Shown: piece after piece, positions 12,401 through 24,340 of the stretch | Layout: each line of letters starts with the position of its first letter | How positions within the stretch are numbered: the stretch's first letter is position 1 | Assembly (NCBI GenBank): GCA_009801015.1 | Contig: VHZZ01000039.1 | Location: forward strand, 263,200 to 306,880 | Direction of reading: 5' to 3' | DNA length: 43,681 nucleotides | From: Silene noctiflora | Taxonomy: Eukaryota > Streptophyta > Magnoliopsida > Caryophyllales > Caryophyllaceae | Translations under genes and position numbers: made by a program | The notes under the pieces: model-generated | Databases searched by the model: none | What the model saw: the letters and a program-made list of their open reading frames with translations, nothing else | What the model was told of the DNA's origin: nothing

Positions 12401-15400
12401 TGTTCCAAGTAGCGGGGAAAGTAAAAGTGAGTGATTACAACTAACTCACTTTTCATGTCTAATATGAGTGTAGGACTGTAGGTACCATCGTTCTCAAATG
12501 AGGGTGTTTTTGGCACCACTCTCTTTTATTTTTACTGTGCCTCGGAAATCTCAATTAAAGCTAGGCTGTAGAAAGATTTAATAAGTTTTTTTCCCCTTCT
12601 TTTTGGATTTATGGTGCAGGATTTAACTCCACCTTAAGGCAAGGAAATATCACACATCACGAATACATTCAGGTAGAATCCAAATGTTATCACCTCACTT
12701 AGTTAATATTTGAATTGTTAATCATTACTGACACTGAATTATAGGTTGGTAAAGGACGAGACGTGGGGCTCAACCAGATTGCTCTATTTGAGGGAAAAGT
12801 TGCAGGTGGAAATGGCGAACAAGTTCTTAGTAGAGACATTTACCGGCTTGGACAGCTTTTTGATTTCTTCAGAATGATGTCATTTTACTTCACAACTGTT
12901 GGATATTATTTTTGTACTATGGTATGTTTATCTATTACGAGAGTTTATTATAGTTGGCGTTTTTTATGACCATTGCGACTTCTAGCAACTTTATCTACTT
13001 GTAAAGTATGTTCACATCTCCATTGACTCTCTTAAGTTGGATCTCCAGCTGCACAGCACCCTTGAAATATGGTTATTACATAAAACCCTCCTTGATTGCT
13101 ATTTGATATTCAAAATTCAAATGAACCTATCTATGTAATAACAATTTCCTCTATACTGTCCGTTTAATAATCTCCCTAACATGGTATTGTTTTTTCATAT
13201 GATCGCCTTTATGCATCATTGCAGAGCCGTTGGGTGCCCCTTAAATGCTTAAGGATGGTTTTATACTCCAGAATTGAAGGGCTGAGGGTGTTAGTAGATT
13301 TAAGATATTATGTAAAAGGAAGCCTGAGCTATTGCCTACATTTTATGTTATTTTGATTGATAGGTTTTACCTTGCTGTTGGAATACTTTTTTTCTCTTCT
13401 ATGTTTTGTTGGAATTCCTGTAGTGTATTATCAGTTCTTGGATATGTATATAAGCTCTTTCATAGGTCAATTATGGACTCCGTTTTCTACAGGAGCCGAG
13501 TATGTGTCTCCTGCATCCTGAAACACAACTTAACTTTTTTCATCCAACCAAAATTGTTGAAGCACTTGGATGTATGATTTCATGATATCAATGAGAGTCA
13601 ACATTATATTGATCTGGCCTTATTTCTTGAATGCTGGTTCTTGAGTCTTGACTTATCTGTGAAACACATTGAGAACTTGTGGGCTTTTTGCAGCAACATA
13701 AAATCTTCAACATAATTCTGGAACTTGCTGCTAGAAATTGGAAAAACAGGAATACGCCTCCCAATGATGCTATATATTGAATGTCTGTATTTTTGTGACC
13801 TTTTGATTTCTGGTTCAAAAGTCTACATTCTTGATGATTTTGGTTTCATCTTTTTGGTTGTGTATACATGTGTCACTTGCCATCTGTGTTAAACACAATC
13901 AGTTTGTACTCGGTCATTTAGTACTCTTAAAATTAGTAGAAATTCATTTCATCACTCACATGCTTTATGTTGTGTTTGGGTCAAAATTGATTAGGTGTTA
14001 ATGTGTTATAGCTTAAAGTTCTGTGATTATGTTATAAGCAGTCAGCTCACCCCTTTTATTTCTTTCTCTGCAGCTGACGGTGCTGACTGTGTATATCTTC
14101 CTTTACGGAAAGACATATCTGGTATGATCAGTATTCTCTTAGCAAATATTGTCTTTGATGTAGCATTTTGTTGACACTGGTTGGAAGATGGAAAAATCAG
14201 ATATGCTCGCCTTATCTATTTCTATCTGATGATTTCCTTGTGTTCTATACTTCTGCCTGAGATGTTGTGCTTGACAAATTGTAGTTGAGTTTACACTTTA
14301 CACTCTTTTTCCTTCTCCGGTTCTCCCATAAGTTTGTGTCCATGTAACTCTCTTTGATCCTCCAATTTTTTCCAATTAACCTATGTTGAAATTGCACATT
14401 TTTTTTTGTTTCAGGCATTGTCTGGTGTAGGAGAAATGATCCAGGAGCGTGCTCACATATTGCAGAACACTGCACTGGGTGCAGCCCTTAATACTCAGTT
14501 TCTGATTCAGATTGGAGTATTTACTGCTATCCCTATGATTCTATGTTTCATCTTGGAACAAGGATTTTTTAGGGTATGCAATATTAGCCATAATGTTTCT
14601 ATTTTGTTTACTTTTCTTTATTGAACTTAAAAATAAGCGGACACTTACGATGAGTCAAACAGACGGTGCTAGTGGTGGGTTAGGGGATATGGTGGATGTA
14701 AAGTGGTTTGGACTGTCGTTTAAACCTTGTAGGAATTCGTCAAAACCATGGAGTAGGTATGGGGGATTGGGGGGAATGAAGAAAAGAGAGTTCAGGGGAG
14801 ATGTGAAATTTATATCATGCAAAACGGGTAGGGAATGGAAAAAAAATCTCCTAATCAAAAGCCCGTAGATTTTAAGTTTTCTTTTATATGTTTCTTTCAT
14901 GGATTATGACAATCATGGAAGCTTTATATGAGTCTTATTTAAGTTTGCAGCTTTATGGTATGCAGCCGTCTTGCCACATGGTAGTGATTGCATGATTCTC
15001 TATAGTTGTCAACTGTCGTTGATCTGTTTTAGTTGCTTTTTTATTGAAGTGTGTATGATTATTTTGCTTTATTCGAGCTTGTATTTATTTGCAGGCCATT
15101 GTCAACTTTATTACTATGCAGTTCCAACTTGCGTCTGTCTTTTTCACATTTTCTTTGGGAACAAAGACACATTATTTTGGTCGAACGATTCTACATGGTG
15201 GTGCAAGGGTTTGTCAACTTCTCCATTAGCCTTTTATGTTTTTGGCATGAGCTCCCTGGATAGTACTTGATTTTTGTTTTGTTGCAGTACCAAGCAACTG
15301 GCCGAGGTTTTGTTGTCCGCCATATTAAGTTCAGTGAAAATTACCGGCTTTATTCAAGGAGTCATTTTGTTAAAGGGTATCTATATCCTTCTCGCTATGT

Positions 15401-16925
15401 CTCCTTCTCTCTTCCTCCCTTCCCTTGTGGTATGCATTTTGACTCCATAATTTTTTTTTCTGAGCCTCGTCATTTTTCATGCTGTAGGCTTGAGGTCGTG
15501 CTTTTATTGATCATTTTTCTCGCATATGGTTACAATGATGGTGGCACGATAGGCTATATTCTTCTCACCATAAGTAGTTGGTTTATGTCCCTTTCCTGGC
15601 TGTTTGCGCCTTATTTGTTCAATCCTTCTGGTTTTGAGTGGCAGAAGTAAGTGGGAGGCCCTATCTGACTCTTTTGAGATCTAATTTTTTTGTATTTGGA
15701 AAAAGAAGCTTCCCTTGTCATTTTCATTAGGGCTCATTACCATGCTTTGTTTTCGTTACAGAACCGTGGAGGACTTTAGGGATTGGACAAATTGGCTTCT
15801 GTATAGAGGTGGAATTGGAGTGAAAGGAGAGGAAAGCTGGGAAGCATGGTGGGAAGAGGAACTGGTGATTTTTAAATGTTTTTCAAATTTCATCTGATTA
15901 ATTTGCTTCAAGCATTCCCATCCGTGACTACATATTTTTTCCCAGCTTTTTTGTTTTGAGTGAATAAATTCAGTTGTATACTTGATACTAAAGCTGGGTG
16001 TTGGCAGGGGCATATCCGGAGTCTGAGTGGGAGGATTGCAGAGACTATTTTAAGCCTGAGGTTTTTCATTTTCCAGTACGGCATTGTTTATAAGCTACAT
16101 GTACAAGGAACAAACACATCACTGGCTGTAATATTTCTGCCTATCTTTCATTGTTATTCCACTTGCTTATTCTTTTTCATTGTGTTCAAAACCCAAATGT
16201 TGACAAGTGCGGCAATATCTGACTTGACCCATTTGTTGATATATAGTTATGATATTGGAATGGGCTCATCTCTTGGTTGTCTTACAGGTTTATGGGTTCT
16301 CATGGGCAGTTCTTGCGATCCTTATTCTTCTATTCAAGGTTGAGATATTTCCTTCTGGTCTTTGTAACTCGTGTTTGATCGAGAAGCTGAATTCACGGTT
16401 GAGCCCAATGCTGTAGGTTTTCACATTCAGTCAGAAGGCGTCGGTCAACTTTCAACTACTGTTGCGGTTTGTGCAAGGTGTTACCTTCTTGATTGCGTTG
16501 GTTGGCATAGCTGTGGCCATTGGACTAACGTCTTTGTCTGTGTCCGACGTATTTGCTTGCATCTTGGCATTTATTCCCACTGGTTGGGCTATTCTTTCTG
16601 TAAGTTCCTTTGCCTTGTTGCTACAAATAACATTTTGTGCCTCTTGAGTTAGGGTATGTATATACACAACTGTCTTGAAAAATTGCAGATAGCAATAGCA
16701 TGGAGGCCTTTGGTGAAGAAGGTGGGTCTATGGAAGTCAATCCGGTCACTAGCCCGTCTTTATGATGCTGGGATGGGAATGCTTGTATTCATTCCGATTG
16801 CTCTGTTCTCGTGGTTTCCTTTCGTGTCAACATTCCAGACCAGGCTCATGTTCAATCAAGCTTTCAGCAGAGGCTTGGAAATCTCTCTCATCTTGGCCGG
16901 AAACAACCCTAATTCGGGAATATGA
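487..16925 (+). CDS. CALS9: Callose synthase 9/10-type (glucan synthase-like), 3' 38 exons
   Basis: Integral plasma-membrane 1,3-beta-glucan synthase using UDP-glucose; the 9/10 clade (GSL10/GSL8) is known for pollen mitosis and cell-plate callose. Exons: 487-589, 720-843, 977-1148, 1291-1343, 2540-2600, 2767-2848, 3246-3295, 4574-4660, 4888-4973, 5094-5118, 5885-5979, 6110-6191, 6289-6449, 6555-6675, 7343-7440, 7587-7677, 7776-7936, 8016-8125, 8438-8569, 9069-9137, 9242-9422, 9568-9682, 10133-10252, 11215-11333, 11414-11497, 11592-11704, 12620-12672, 12745-12921, 14074-14121, 14415-14573, 15095-15208, 15288-15376, 15488-15646, 15762-15864, 16008-16127, 16288-16338, 16417-16599, 16689-16925. 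They join without a phase error into 4188 nt, 1395 residues plus stop. Visible residues 1-244 are the first membrane block, 245 to about 950 the cytosolic loop with the glucan synthase core ([33 protein letters not shown]), then the C-terminal membrane helices. The protein ends NPNSGI, as I recall for CALS9 rather than CALS10; the choice between the two is not certain. The first ~500 residues lie outside the window. All exons look intact. Confidence 0.93.
1740..1960 (-). repeat. SINE-like element in callose synthase intron
   Basis: On the minus strand this shows a box-A-like TGGGTCTAGTGG (about 1857-1869) and a box-B-like GGTTCAATCC (1816-1825), spaced about as in tRNA genes and tRNA-derived SINEs. 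No cloverleaf folds out, so it is not a tRNA gene. It lies in the 1196-nt intron 1344-2539, which otherwise shows no coding sequence. A related arrangement occurs near 17320-17410. Confidence 0.4.
3360..3640 (+). repeat. C-rich, internally repetitive block in callose synthase intron
   Basis: Within the AT-rich 1278-nt intron 3296-4573, this block is rich in CACC, CCTCC and CTTGCACCCTG. ACCCTTGCACCCTG occurs twice (about 3420 and 3527) and GGCCTCCACCC twice (about 3434 and 3573). The strand bias (C over G) is strong. It gives open frames on the plus strand that I regard as composition effects. Confidence 0.55.
3650..3940. mobile_element. Possible LTR-retrotransposon fragment
   Basis: The sequence has an LTR-like flavour: a purine-rich GAGAGAGAA tract, a TATTTATAGCC word and an inverted pair around AGAACTTCTAATTCT. 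I see no paired LTR, primer-binding site or coding remnant, so the assignment is tentative. Confidence 0.25.
9755..9998. mobile_element. G/C-skewed MITE-like insertion, probably end-truncated
   Basis: In the intron 9683-10132, a G-rich left part beginning CCCTTTGTTTGGGTGGAGGG is mirrored by a C-rich right part (CCTCCCCTCCCCTTCCCTCC, then TTTTCCCAACCC). The arms are only partly complementary and the expected right terminus matching the CCCTTTGTTTGG end is missing. This fits a decayed foldback or MITE copy. Confidence 0.55.
11807..12206. mobile_element. MITE with CATCCACAAT terminal inverted repeats, possibly nested
   Basis: The left end GACCATCCACAATAGAGAGG and the right end, read in reverse as GAGCATCCACAATGGAGAG, form inverted repeats about 400 bp apart. 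A further left-end copy (CCCACAATAGAGAGGATCG) occurs at about 11942, which suggests one element inserted in another or an internal duplication. I could not fix a target-site duplication. It lies in the callose synthase intron 11705-12619. Confidence 0.7.
12922..14073. other. Large callose synthase intron without recognisable elements
   Basis: This 1152-nt intron lies between the exon ending YYFCTM and the 48-nt exon [17 protein letters not shown] see no splice-bounded exon with callose synthase similarity in it and no clear repeat. Confidence 0.6.
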
Positions 16926-18249
16926 ATCACACCTCTTCTTCATGCATGTGTGTATACTGTGTAATGCTGAGATGCTTTGTTTCCAGCTCTCAAGGGATCG
17001 TAACTTGAGTTGTACAGCACTGTAGGGCGTAGGCTTCAGTTGTTTAGTAGGGTGATACTATAAACACATCTTTTATAGCGAGGTCAGTCCTTTTTATGGA
17101 CAACCCAACAATGCGTTCATTGTGGATTTGTGCTTGCATATCTTGACTGACTTCATTCATAGCTTCATTTCTTGTCAATTCTCGTTTCTATTCTTCACTC
17201 CTTACGAAAAACTGTACAGTGTGGCGTGATTTCTAAAACCGGTTTGCAGGCAAAGTCACTCTTTTAAGAAGTGGCTTTAATAGTACTCCGTATTAGTGAA
17301 ATGTTTAGAAATTACAACTTTGTGTTACTGTGTAGTAGTTCTATAAACATTGTAGCTGAGAGTGTACAAGTTCGATCCCCATGGAGACAATTTTGAACAA
17401 TTTATTTAAACCCTCGCAAATCCAACCTAGATGTTGTGTATGTACTGTGTTTTATTGTAATTATTATATATCTAAAGTAATGTTTTCTTGTTATTTACAA
17501 AAATACACTCTTTGAGAAAGTCCGGTTTAGTCTTTTTTTAATCAAAATATCACTAAAGTCGCTCTTTGAAAGACCAGCTTTGCGTTTGTACATAACCTAA
17601 AAATACTCGATTGTACATGAAACCCGGTACCTACAAATAGTATGAACTCAACATATGAACTCGGGCTTTTTAAAATTTGTGGCATAAGAATGAAAAACTT
17701 TATTAAATAAGTGTAAGAAGTATTTCAAAGTTGTTATACTCTCTTGACCTGTTAAACACTTAAACGGGTCGGTTGAGTCGAATCTCCAATCGGCTTAGAA
17801 TACAATTCAGGGTTGAATGAATACTAATCAAATTATACGAGTCACGGCCTTACTCTGAGTGAAAATAGGAATAAAAAAAGATTTTATGATTTTTTTTCCG
17901 TTTTTACAAGTGAAAATAAAAAATAATTTTTTAAAATATTAAATATTTAATGTCATATCATATAACAGTACTTATAAGCTTATAGCAAAATAATCATAAA
18001 ATTACGTTATTTAAATGAAAGAGTCATTTTAGTGTTAGTAGAAAAACGGGTTGGGCTTAAAGGTTGGATCGTATAATTGATGTTAGTATTAGTCAGTTGT
18101 AGAGCTGACAAACGAGTTAACTAGGTCGGGTTTTGAGCGGGATCAGTTGGGTGAATTTCAATTAGAAAAGGGGGTGAAGGGTGAAATAAAAGGAGGGCCG
18201 TGGATAGGAAAACGTAAGATCGAGCCGTTAGTTAATGGGTGGAAAGGTG
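16926..18249. other. Intergenic: callose synthase 3' UTR, SINE-like copy, next promoter
   Basis: The first few hundred bases are the 3' UTR and terminator region of callose synthase. A SINE-like block sits at 17320-17410. From 17850 the sequence is very AT-rich, and 18040-18150 carries GGGTTGGGC/GGTCGGGTT words of the degenerate GGGTCGGGT type that recur upstream of two other genes. No gene seen. Confidence 0.6.
17320..17410 (+). repeat. SINE-like fragment
   Basis: GTAGCTGAGAGTGTACAAG followed by the box-B-like AGTTCGATCC, then GAACAATTTATTT, parallels the minus-strand block at 1740-1880, where GGTTCAATCC is followed by GAACAATTTTTATTT. The box A is poor. The order of parts is shared but identity is moderate. 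Confidence 0.35.
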
Positions 18250-18257
18250 TATATAAA
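18250..18257 (+). promoter_or_regulatory. TATA box of the HEXIM-like gene
   Basis: TATATAAA is followed about 35-50 nt downstream by a purine-rich leader (GAAAGAGAGAGAAAC). The 530-nt distance to the ATG, and a pyrimidine tract plus CAG at 18766-18775 just before the start codon, suggest an intron in the 5' UTR; its donor is uncertain (GTATGT near 18531 is one candidate). Confidence 0.6.
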
Positions 18258-18788
18258 CAGAGCATGAGGCAACCAAATCCACAAATTATTCAGACGAAAG
18301 AGAGAGAAACAATAAAAAGAAAAAAAAGAAAAAAAGAAAAAGAAAAACAAGGAGAAATAATAGATCCAAAACCTTCAATTCGTCGCACAATAATTTTAAT
18401 TATTATTATTATTTCCTTTGAAATTTATAACAAACAACAACAACTACTAGTCGTTTAATTAACTTAATAAATCAATCAATTAATCGTAGCCTTACAAATT
18501 CGGCCCAATTAATCTCTTCTTAAGTACGGAGTATGTGATTTTTCTCACCTTTTTTTTTTTAATTTTTTTTTTAATTATTTTAATTTTCTAGGTTTAATTT
18601 AATTCATCAATTGAATTTAATTAATTCGATTGTAATTTACTATATTTATTTATTTATTTAGTTGCGTAAATTGTTAATCGCGTATATTCGATTGTTGATC
18701 TATCACCAGCAATTGATTATTTTGTTGTGAATTTAATTCGATTTTGCGTCTTACTTTGGTGTTGTTTTTTTCACAGAATAGAATAATA

Positions 18789-20600
18789 ATGAACGATCAG
18801 TCTCAAATGATGAATCAGCATCAGGTTAAGGTACTCAATCTTCTTAATTACTGTAATTAATTTTTTAATTATTATTGTTATTATTCTGATCAAATCAAAC
18901 ATACTGCTTTGAATTAAAGTGTAAATGATAAAGTTTACTTGATGATGATGATGATGATGATGATGATGCAGATGCCGCCGCAGATGATGGGGAATCAGAT
19001 GGTGAATCCTGGTCAGATGATGCCTCAGAGTTACGCTTCTCAGTGGTCTCAACCTCCGGTGCCGCCTCACAGTCTTAGTATGCCGCCGCCTCCTGTTGCT
19101 ATGAATCCTCTCAAATTCCCTAACCCTATCAATCCTATGTATGCTCCCGGTGTCTCTAAACCCGGTCGCAGCGCTAACAATTGGAAGGGGAAGAAACAGA
19201 TGGACAAACGTAAAGATTTGCGTAGGAAAGACAATGTGAACATGAATATGATTATGAACATGAATAATAATAATAATAATATGAGTATGAATAATAATAT
19301 GAATATGAATATGAATAATAATGGTAGTGGTGTTGCTGTTGTTGGCGGTGTGTATCAGCCGCCTACGTTGTATGAACTGGAGCAGCAGAATAGGCTTAAG
19401 GCTAGGAGGTTTTATCACCCTAAGAAAAAGTTCAATCGAATGGGACCTTATGCACATGCTCCTAGGAACACCACTTCCTACATTATTCGCGCTAAGAAGG
19501 CTGGTGGCATTGCTAGTATGGTCTCACCTTGCCCTGTCACACCTGCTGTCTTGCCTACTCCTGTGTTCTCGCCTTCTAGGGAGGCACTTGTTGATATGGC
19601 CAAGGAGGAGTGGGGTGTGGATGGGTATGGTTCCATGAAAGGTTTGATTAGGTTGAGGTCACCAGGACATGATGAGACTGTGGATGATTATGACGAGGAG
19701 GAAGAAGATGGATCAAGTGAGAGTGATGTTGAGGAACATGTGGAGGTTGAGAGGAGGTTGGATCATGATTTGAGCCGTTTTGAGATGATTTACCCCAATA
19801 GCGGGGTTGATTACCATAATGTGCTAGAGAACCGGGTGGATGATCAGGATACTCACATTGCGCAGTTGGAGGAAGAGAATCTCATTCTTAAGGAAAGGCT
19901 TTACTTGATGGAAAGGGAGTTTGGGGAACTCAGGAGGAGATTGCTCTCTCTTGAGAGGCAGAATCAAGTAGTGGAAGATATCAATGAGGAGGTTGTGGAA
20001 AACGTATCTGAAAACGATAGTGAAGGATTCAGAAATAGCCCCTTACTTGTTAACAGGGACAATGGGGAAGTGGACTTTGTACCGAGAGAAGGGGCTCAGG
20101 AAACTGGGGAGAGAAGGAATAACAGTGATGAAACCCTGCACAAAGAACTCAAAGAGCTTACTGTTGAAGAGGTCTCCCCTGATGATGGACTTGAGCTTGG
20201 TACGACTGCTGTCAACAAGATTGTAGAAGATGTTGAGGTACTGCCTGCAGAGGGGTGCGAGAAACCAAGTGAGCTATCGGAGTCTCTGATGAACAAGGAT
20301 TTAGGTTCAGTTGATGGAACGAAGGTGAACTCTGTTGATGAATCTGTGAAAGGTCAACCTGTCGGGGATGTCTACATGGGAGAAGTTGTGCCAGATACGG
20401 TCAATGAAAATGATAGATTAGCAAATGTAGCAAACAATGGAAGTGGAGTCATGTTGAAGAAGGAAGTCGAGAATATGGTATTTAACGCACAAGCAGAAAA
20501 GAGCAGTAACACTATTGATGACGAAGCAACCGGAGATGTATGCATGGGAGACATGATATCGGCAGACAAAGCTGTTGAAAATGATCAAACTAATGCTTGA
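18789..20600 (+). CDS. Uncharacterised plant protein with HEXIM-like module order
   Basis: Two coding exons, 18789-18830 and 18972-20600, give 556 residues; the 14-residue first exon (MNDQSQMMNQHQVK) joins in frame. Order of parts: Met/Pro/Gln-rich N-terminus; lysine/arginine patch about 83-101 (KGKKQMDKRKDLRRK); Asn/Met-rich low-complexity stretch about 103-131; conserved-looking core about 144-245 (LYELEQQNRLKARRF, APRNTTSYII, PCPVTPAVLPTPVFSP, KEEWGVDGYGSMKGLIRL); acidic run about 252-271; heptad coiled coil about 307-345 (IAQLEEENLILKERL); acidic, probably disordered tail. I believe proteins with this core are plant-wide and unstudied, but I cannot name one. Animal HEXIM proteins share the order basic patch, PYNT motif, acidic region, coiled coil; that parallel is inference. 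No signal peptide or membrane span; probably nuclear. Confidence 0.85.
18941..18969 (+). repeat. (GAT)n microsatellite against a splice acceptor
   Basis: About nine GAT units run up to the CAG acceptor at 18969-18971 of the 141-nt first coding intron. They take the place of the usual polypyrimidine tract. Read in the coding frame they would encode a run of ten methionines. Confidence 0.85.
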
Positions 20601-22145
20601 GGAAACTGGAACAAAGCTCTAAAGAAGAGCATCGTCTCTGTTGACTCATCAACTTGTCCACATTAATGTAAGTGCCGTGATTGCAGGAAAATGTTTCAAG
20701 TTGCTAGTTACCAAGAAGAAGTTTAACTGTTACTATATATTGTCCTTTGGCGGTCATCCATATAAACACCTTTTCTTTTGTTTTCTTGGTCGTGTTGTGT
20801 CTTTTCTAGGACTTTGCTAGGAGTCTGTTACTTGTATGGTTAGGGTTTTAGTCATTTTGATCTTTTGTCAAATGGTACATATTTGCTTTAGAGAAGGGGA
20901 ATTGTCATCTCGAGTTTAGAAATGATTGTAATATGTACCAGATGTCTCTGGTTTAAACCTTTGAATGTTTATCGTCATGTACTTGTCGAGTTAATCTCTT
21001 TTATTTTGCCTTGGGTAGCAAACTCATTTTGTAAGCAAATAGAATTCACAAGATGGTTTTATGTCTGCATTACTGCATTGACTATGTAGTGTGGGAATTT
21101 CCCTGGAGTTTTCTTATGTCAGAGTGCTTCATCACGCATCATGTAGTGTTCTATTGCTTACTGAGCATTGCCATTGAGTTTTTTCATTGGCAGAATTTGG
21201 AGATGAGGAACCATCTGGTAAAACTCAATGCTTTTTTCATGAGACCATTAGCAGCAAATTCTTTCTCTGCAATTTTCTGCAGACATTCTTTCAGGCAGGT
21301 AGTAAAATATCTTTCAATATATGATAGAATTGATTAACGTGTCTTGTACCTATATTTGTTCATCTTTATCATCTTCTTACTGTTTTCATTGTTAGCTACC
21401 ATTTCTATTCTTGTACTATTTAGTTTAATCAAACATACTGTAGAAGACTGAACTATACCTATATCGGTTCAGATTTAATACTGAACTGTAGAAAACTCAC
21501 TGGATCTAAATATGTGACTTATTTTAAGTTGAGGACCTATTTTAGCTACTTATATGAGTATATGTTACAAGTGCAACCTATAGATCTTGATTAAGGAAGT
21601 GTAATCTAGGCGCGAGGGTTCAACTTGGTAAGCTATTTTTGACCGTTTCTGTCTTCTCAAACTCCTCAGTGAGCTCTCATCCTATATGATGACTAGGGCT
21701 TGTATATCTATCACTGCTGGACAATGTGCCCCATTTACATAGAATATCTTGAACCTTTTTCTCAGTCTTCTGTTCTGGTTTATGAATTGTTTTTCCAACA
21801 TCTGCTTTTATACTTTGGGATTTTACCGTGCTTGTGTATTTTTGACACTTGGCATCTGTCTGTTTATCCGTCCCACTTCAACCTCATGATTATCAAGGTA
21901 ATTTTGATCTGTAATTCCTTTTTTTTTTTACGTGGTGTTTTATTTATTTATTACGGAGTAATTTCTTTTCATACGCCTAGAGGTAATTAATATTTCTGTT
22001 AGAAGCATTTTGCAATTCTTATGCTGTCTGAGTTTCTGGTTGATTGAAAATTTTCGAGTACATGGTGGATGAAGGTCCTTTGAACAGAGATTTGATCCAT
22101 AACATATTGATATGAATAGAATTTTTTAAATTGGATTAGCATATA

Positions 22146-22234
22146 CTCCCTCCTTGTTAATCATTTGTTTACCTTTGATTAAATTCCTCTCACAAAGAAT
22201 ATAAATGGTAAACAAATGATTGAGATGGAGGAAG
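22146..22234. mobile_element. Stowaway-type MITE (89 bp)
   Basis: CTCCCTCCTTGTTAATCATT at the left is matched by an inverted copy ending AATGATTGAGATGGAGGAAG at the right, flanked by TA on both sides (22144-22145, 22235-22236). The TA target, CTCCCTCC-like ends and small size are typical of Tc1/mariner-derived Stowaway elements. Confidence 0.8.
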
Positions 22235-23411
22235 TATTTGATATTTCCAGTATTGTTTCTTGTGTCCTATGGAGTTGGAGTTGGGTCGCTGGTATTTCAT
22301 GTGGATGTGTTTTTTCTATTGGAGGGGTTGGTAAGCTGTGCAAGTTTTTGTCATTGGAGTCTGGTGAGAATTAAATCAAAATTTTCAATTATAAGTATGC
22401 TTATATTTGATCCATGTTTCCTTTCGAAGCCCATTTTCTATCCAAGAGGGCAAGATCTTGTCGCGCCCTTGTATGAAACCAAAGCAACCGACCATCTGCC
22501 CAAGTCTGAGTTGATTTCTGTGATTCATAGCTGACCGACCATCTGCAATTTGATCTGGTATTGAGGGTCTTTCTTTGTGTTGCTGGGAAGGTTACTAACT
22601 TTTTTTTAGGACCGCTGTGGTTCTTGCGTGCATCGGGTTAACTGGTGATTAGATGCTTGCCAAATTGTAAATAAATAGCATTAGTTTTTTGTAAGTAAAG
22701 AACATGCTTATTTGTCTTGTAAGGCTCTTAATTTATTTCTCTGTATTGACTTGTGTTCAAAATTGATGTGCTGTTCTTTACAGGAAAACCAGGCAGCAAG
22801 ACATAGGATGTCATGGGTGATGCAGCAATAATCGCGGCTGGCTTAGCTCATCTGAAATTTATACAGAAATGGTCTTCTACCCTTGTGACTTCCTTTTATA
22901 CAGAAAAAAAAGTCCCCGAAAAAATAGGACAGTCTCCTACAGTCCTATGCCATAAGATACAATTCAACTGGACGAAGTGCATGTCGAATGCCACAGTTGG
23001 CCTAGCTTGATAATTTTAGCGCTATTAGCTCGTTATTTGTTTGTAGGTTGTTAGCAGTAGAGTTGTTGGGCTAATGCCTAGTGGTAAACATGGAAGGATG
23101 AGTTTTTAGAAGAAATGATTGGTAATCGATACCATGAGTTGTGCAGAATAGTCGTTGGTGAAGATGGAATCATGCAGCTAATGCGAGTGCTACGAGTTTG
23201 ATTAGCAGGCCAATACAAATACCACATTCAAACACAATGTTAAAAATATGACTTGCCGTCTATCATGTAACTTGATTCTAGAACGTGAATATTTTGGCCA
23301 ATAATGAAACCTGGGTTATAAATCTCGTCACAAATACTCTTCTTGCAGAAATATTGCCTAACAAGGGTCTAGCACCATCAGTCACTCGGATTGACCAACG
23401 AACTATTTCAG

Positions 23412-24340
23412 TGGCGAATCTAGGATTTACGAAATGGAGGTGTTTAGTAAAATTTATAATATAAAAAAAAATCCAAAATAAAATTACTCGATTAAGCCCG
23501 TCCCTAACATTTTGGAGACCCTATGTGATATTTAAAAGATAGACCCTTTATTAACAAAAAAACTTATATTAATATACTATTGCTTGATAAATACTAAAAC
23601 AATTTGATAAATATGATTATGCTTCTTTATAATACCATTATATTCTCATTGTCATGGTGGTCGAATGAATGTAAATTGCAAGTAAAATGATGAATAAATT
23701 TTAATATGCAAAATTAAAAGGTTGGTAAATAATGCAGTTAAGGGAGTTTGATCCCGGGTTACTTTAATGGTGGCTAAGATTTGATAAAATACTAGTTTTA
23801 GACCCGTGCATAAAAATGCACGGGTTGTTTTTGAAATATTGTGGTGATTTTTTTTTCGATTTTAAATATTTTTTTTATCAATATAAGTATTTGTTATGTA
23901 CTTATGTATTACAAAGGCGATTTTTTCGATGTTAAAAAAAAAATCACCATATTTAATAGTATAAATATTATGGTATTTTTTCCGATTTTTAAAAATTTTC
24001 ATTTCTGTAATTTTTTTTGCGAGATCTTTTAGACGTATATTTGTTATGTTGGTTAATTACTTAGTTATTAAATTTACTTAGTTAATGATGCATTAAAAAT
24101 TAGTGAAGTAAGAAATTAATTGCTCAAAATTTGTGTGAGTGATGGTATAACCGTATAAGTAGTGGTGGAGTCAAAAATTTCTTTATCTCCTTCATTTAAG
24201 CAGCAAATTAAAAGTCTTAAAAAGACTTGGCTTTTATATAATGTAGATTAGCACATAAATAAATATATATCATTTTTTTCAAGATTAATGGGGGTGAGGG
24301 TCACCCCAATCACCCCCGTTAAATCCGCCCATGCGCTATT
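23412..24340. mobile_element. Possible decayed DNA transposon
   Basis: The left end AGTGGCGAATCTAGGATTTA resembles the reverse of the right end (GCGCATGGGCGGATTTAACG), and a GGGGGTGAGGGTCACCCC inverted motif sits just inside the right end. The interior is very AT-rich and has no transposase. Boundaries are approximate. Confidence 0.35.

Noticed and set aside
15376-15487. U12-type intron suggested by ATATCCTTCT near the donor of this callose synthase intron
   Set aside because: The U2-type GTATCT donor gives exactly the conserved join KGLEVVL, and no U12 branch-point word is seen near the acceptor.
16452-16667. Minus-strand open frame opposite a callose synthase exon
   Set aside because: The plus strand encodes the conserved [19 protein letters not shown] membrane segment with proper splice sites; the minus frame is a shadow.
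18771-19457. 228-codon open frame on the minus strand, rich in His/Ile repeats
   Set aside because: It is the antisense of the HEXIM-like gene; its length comes from the GAT and AAT microsatellites read backwards (IHIHIII, HHHHHH), and it matches no family.
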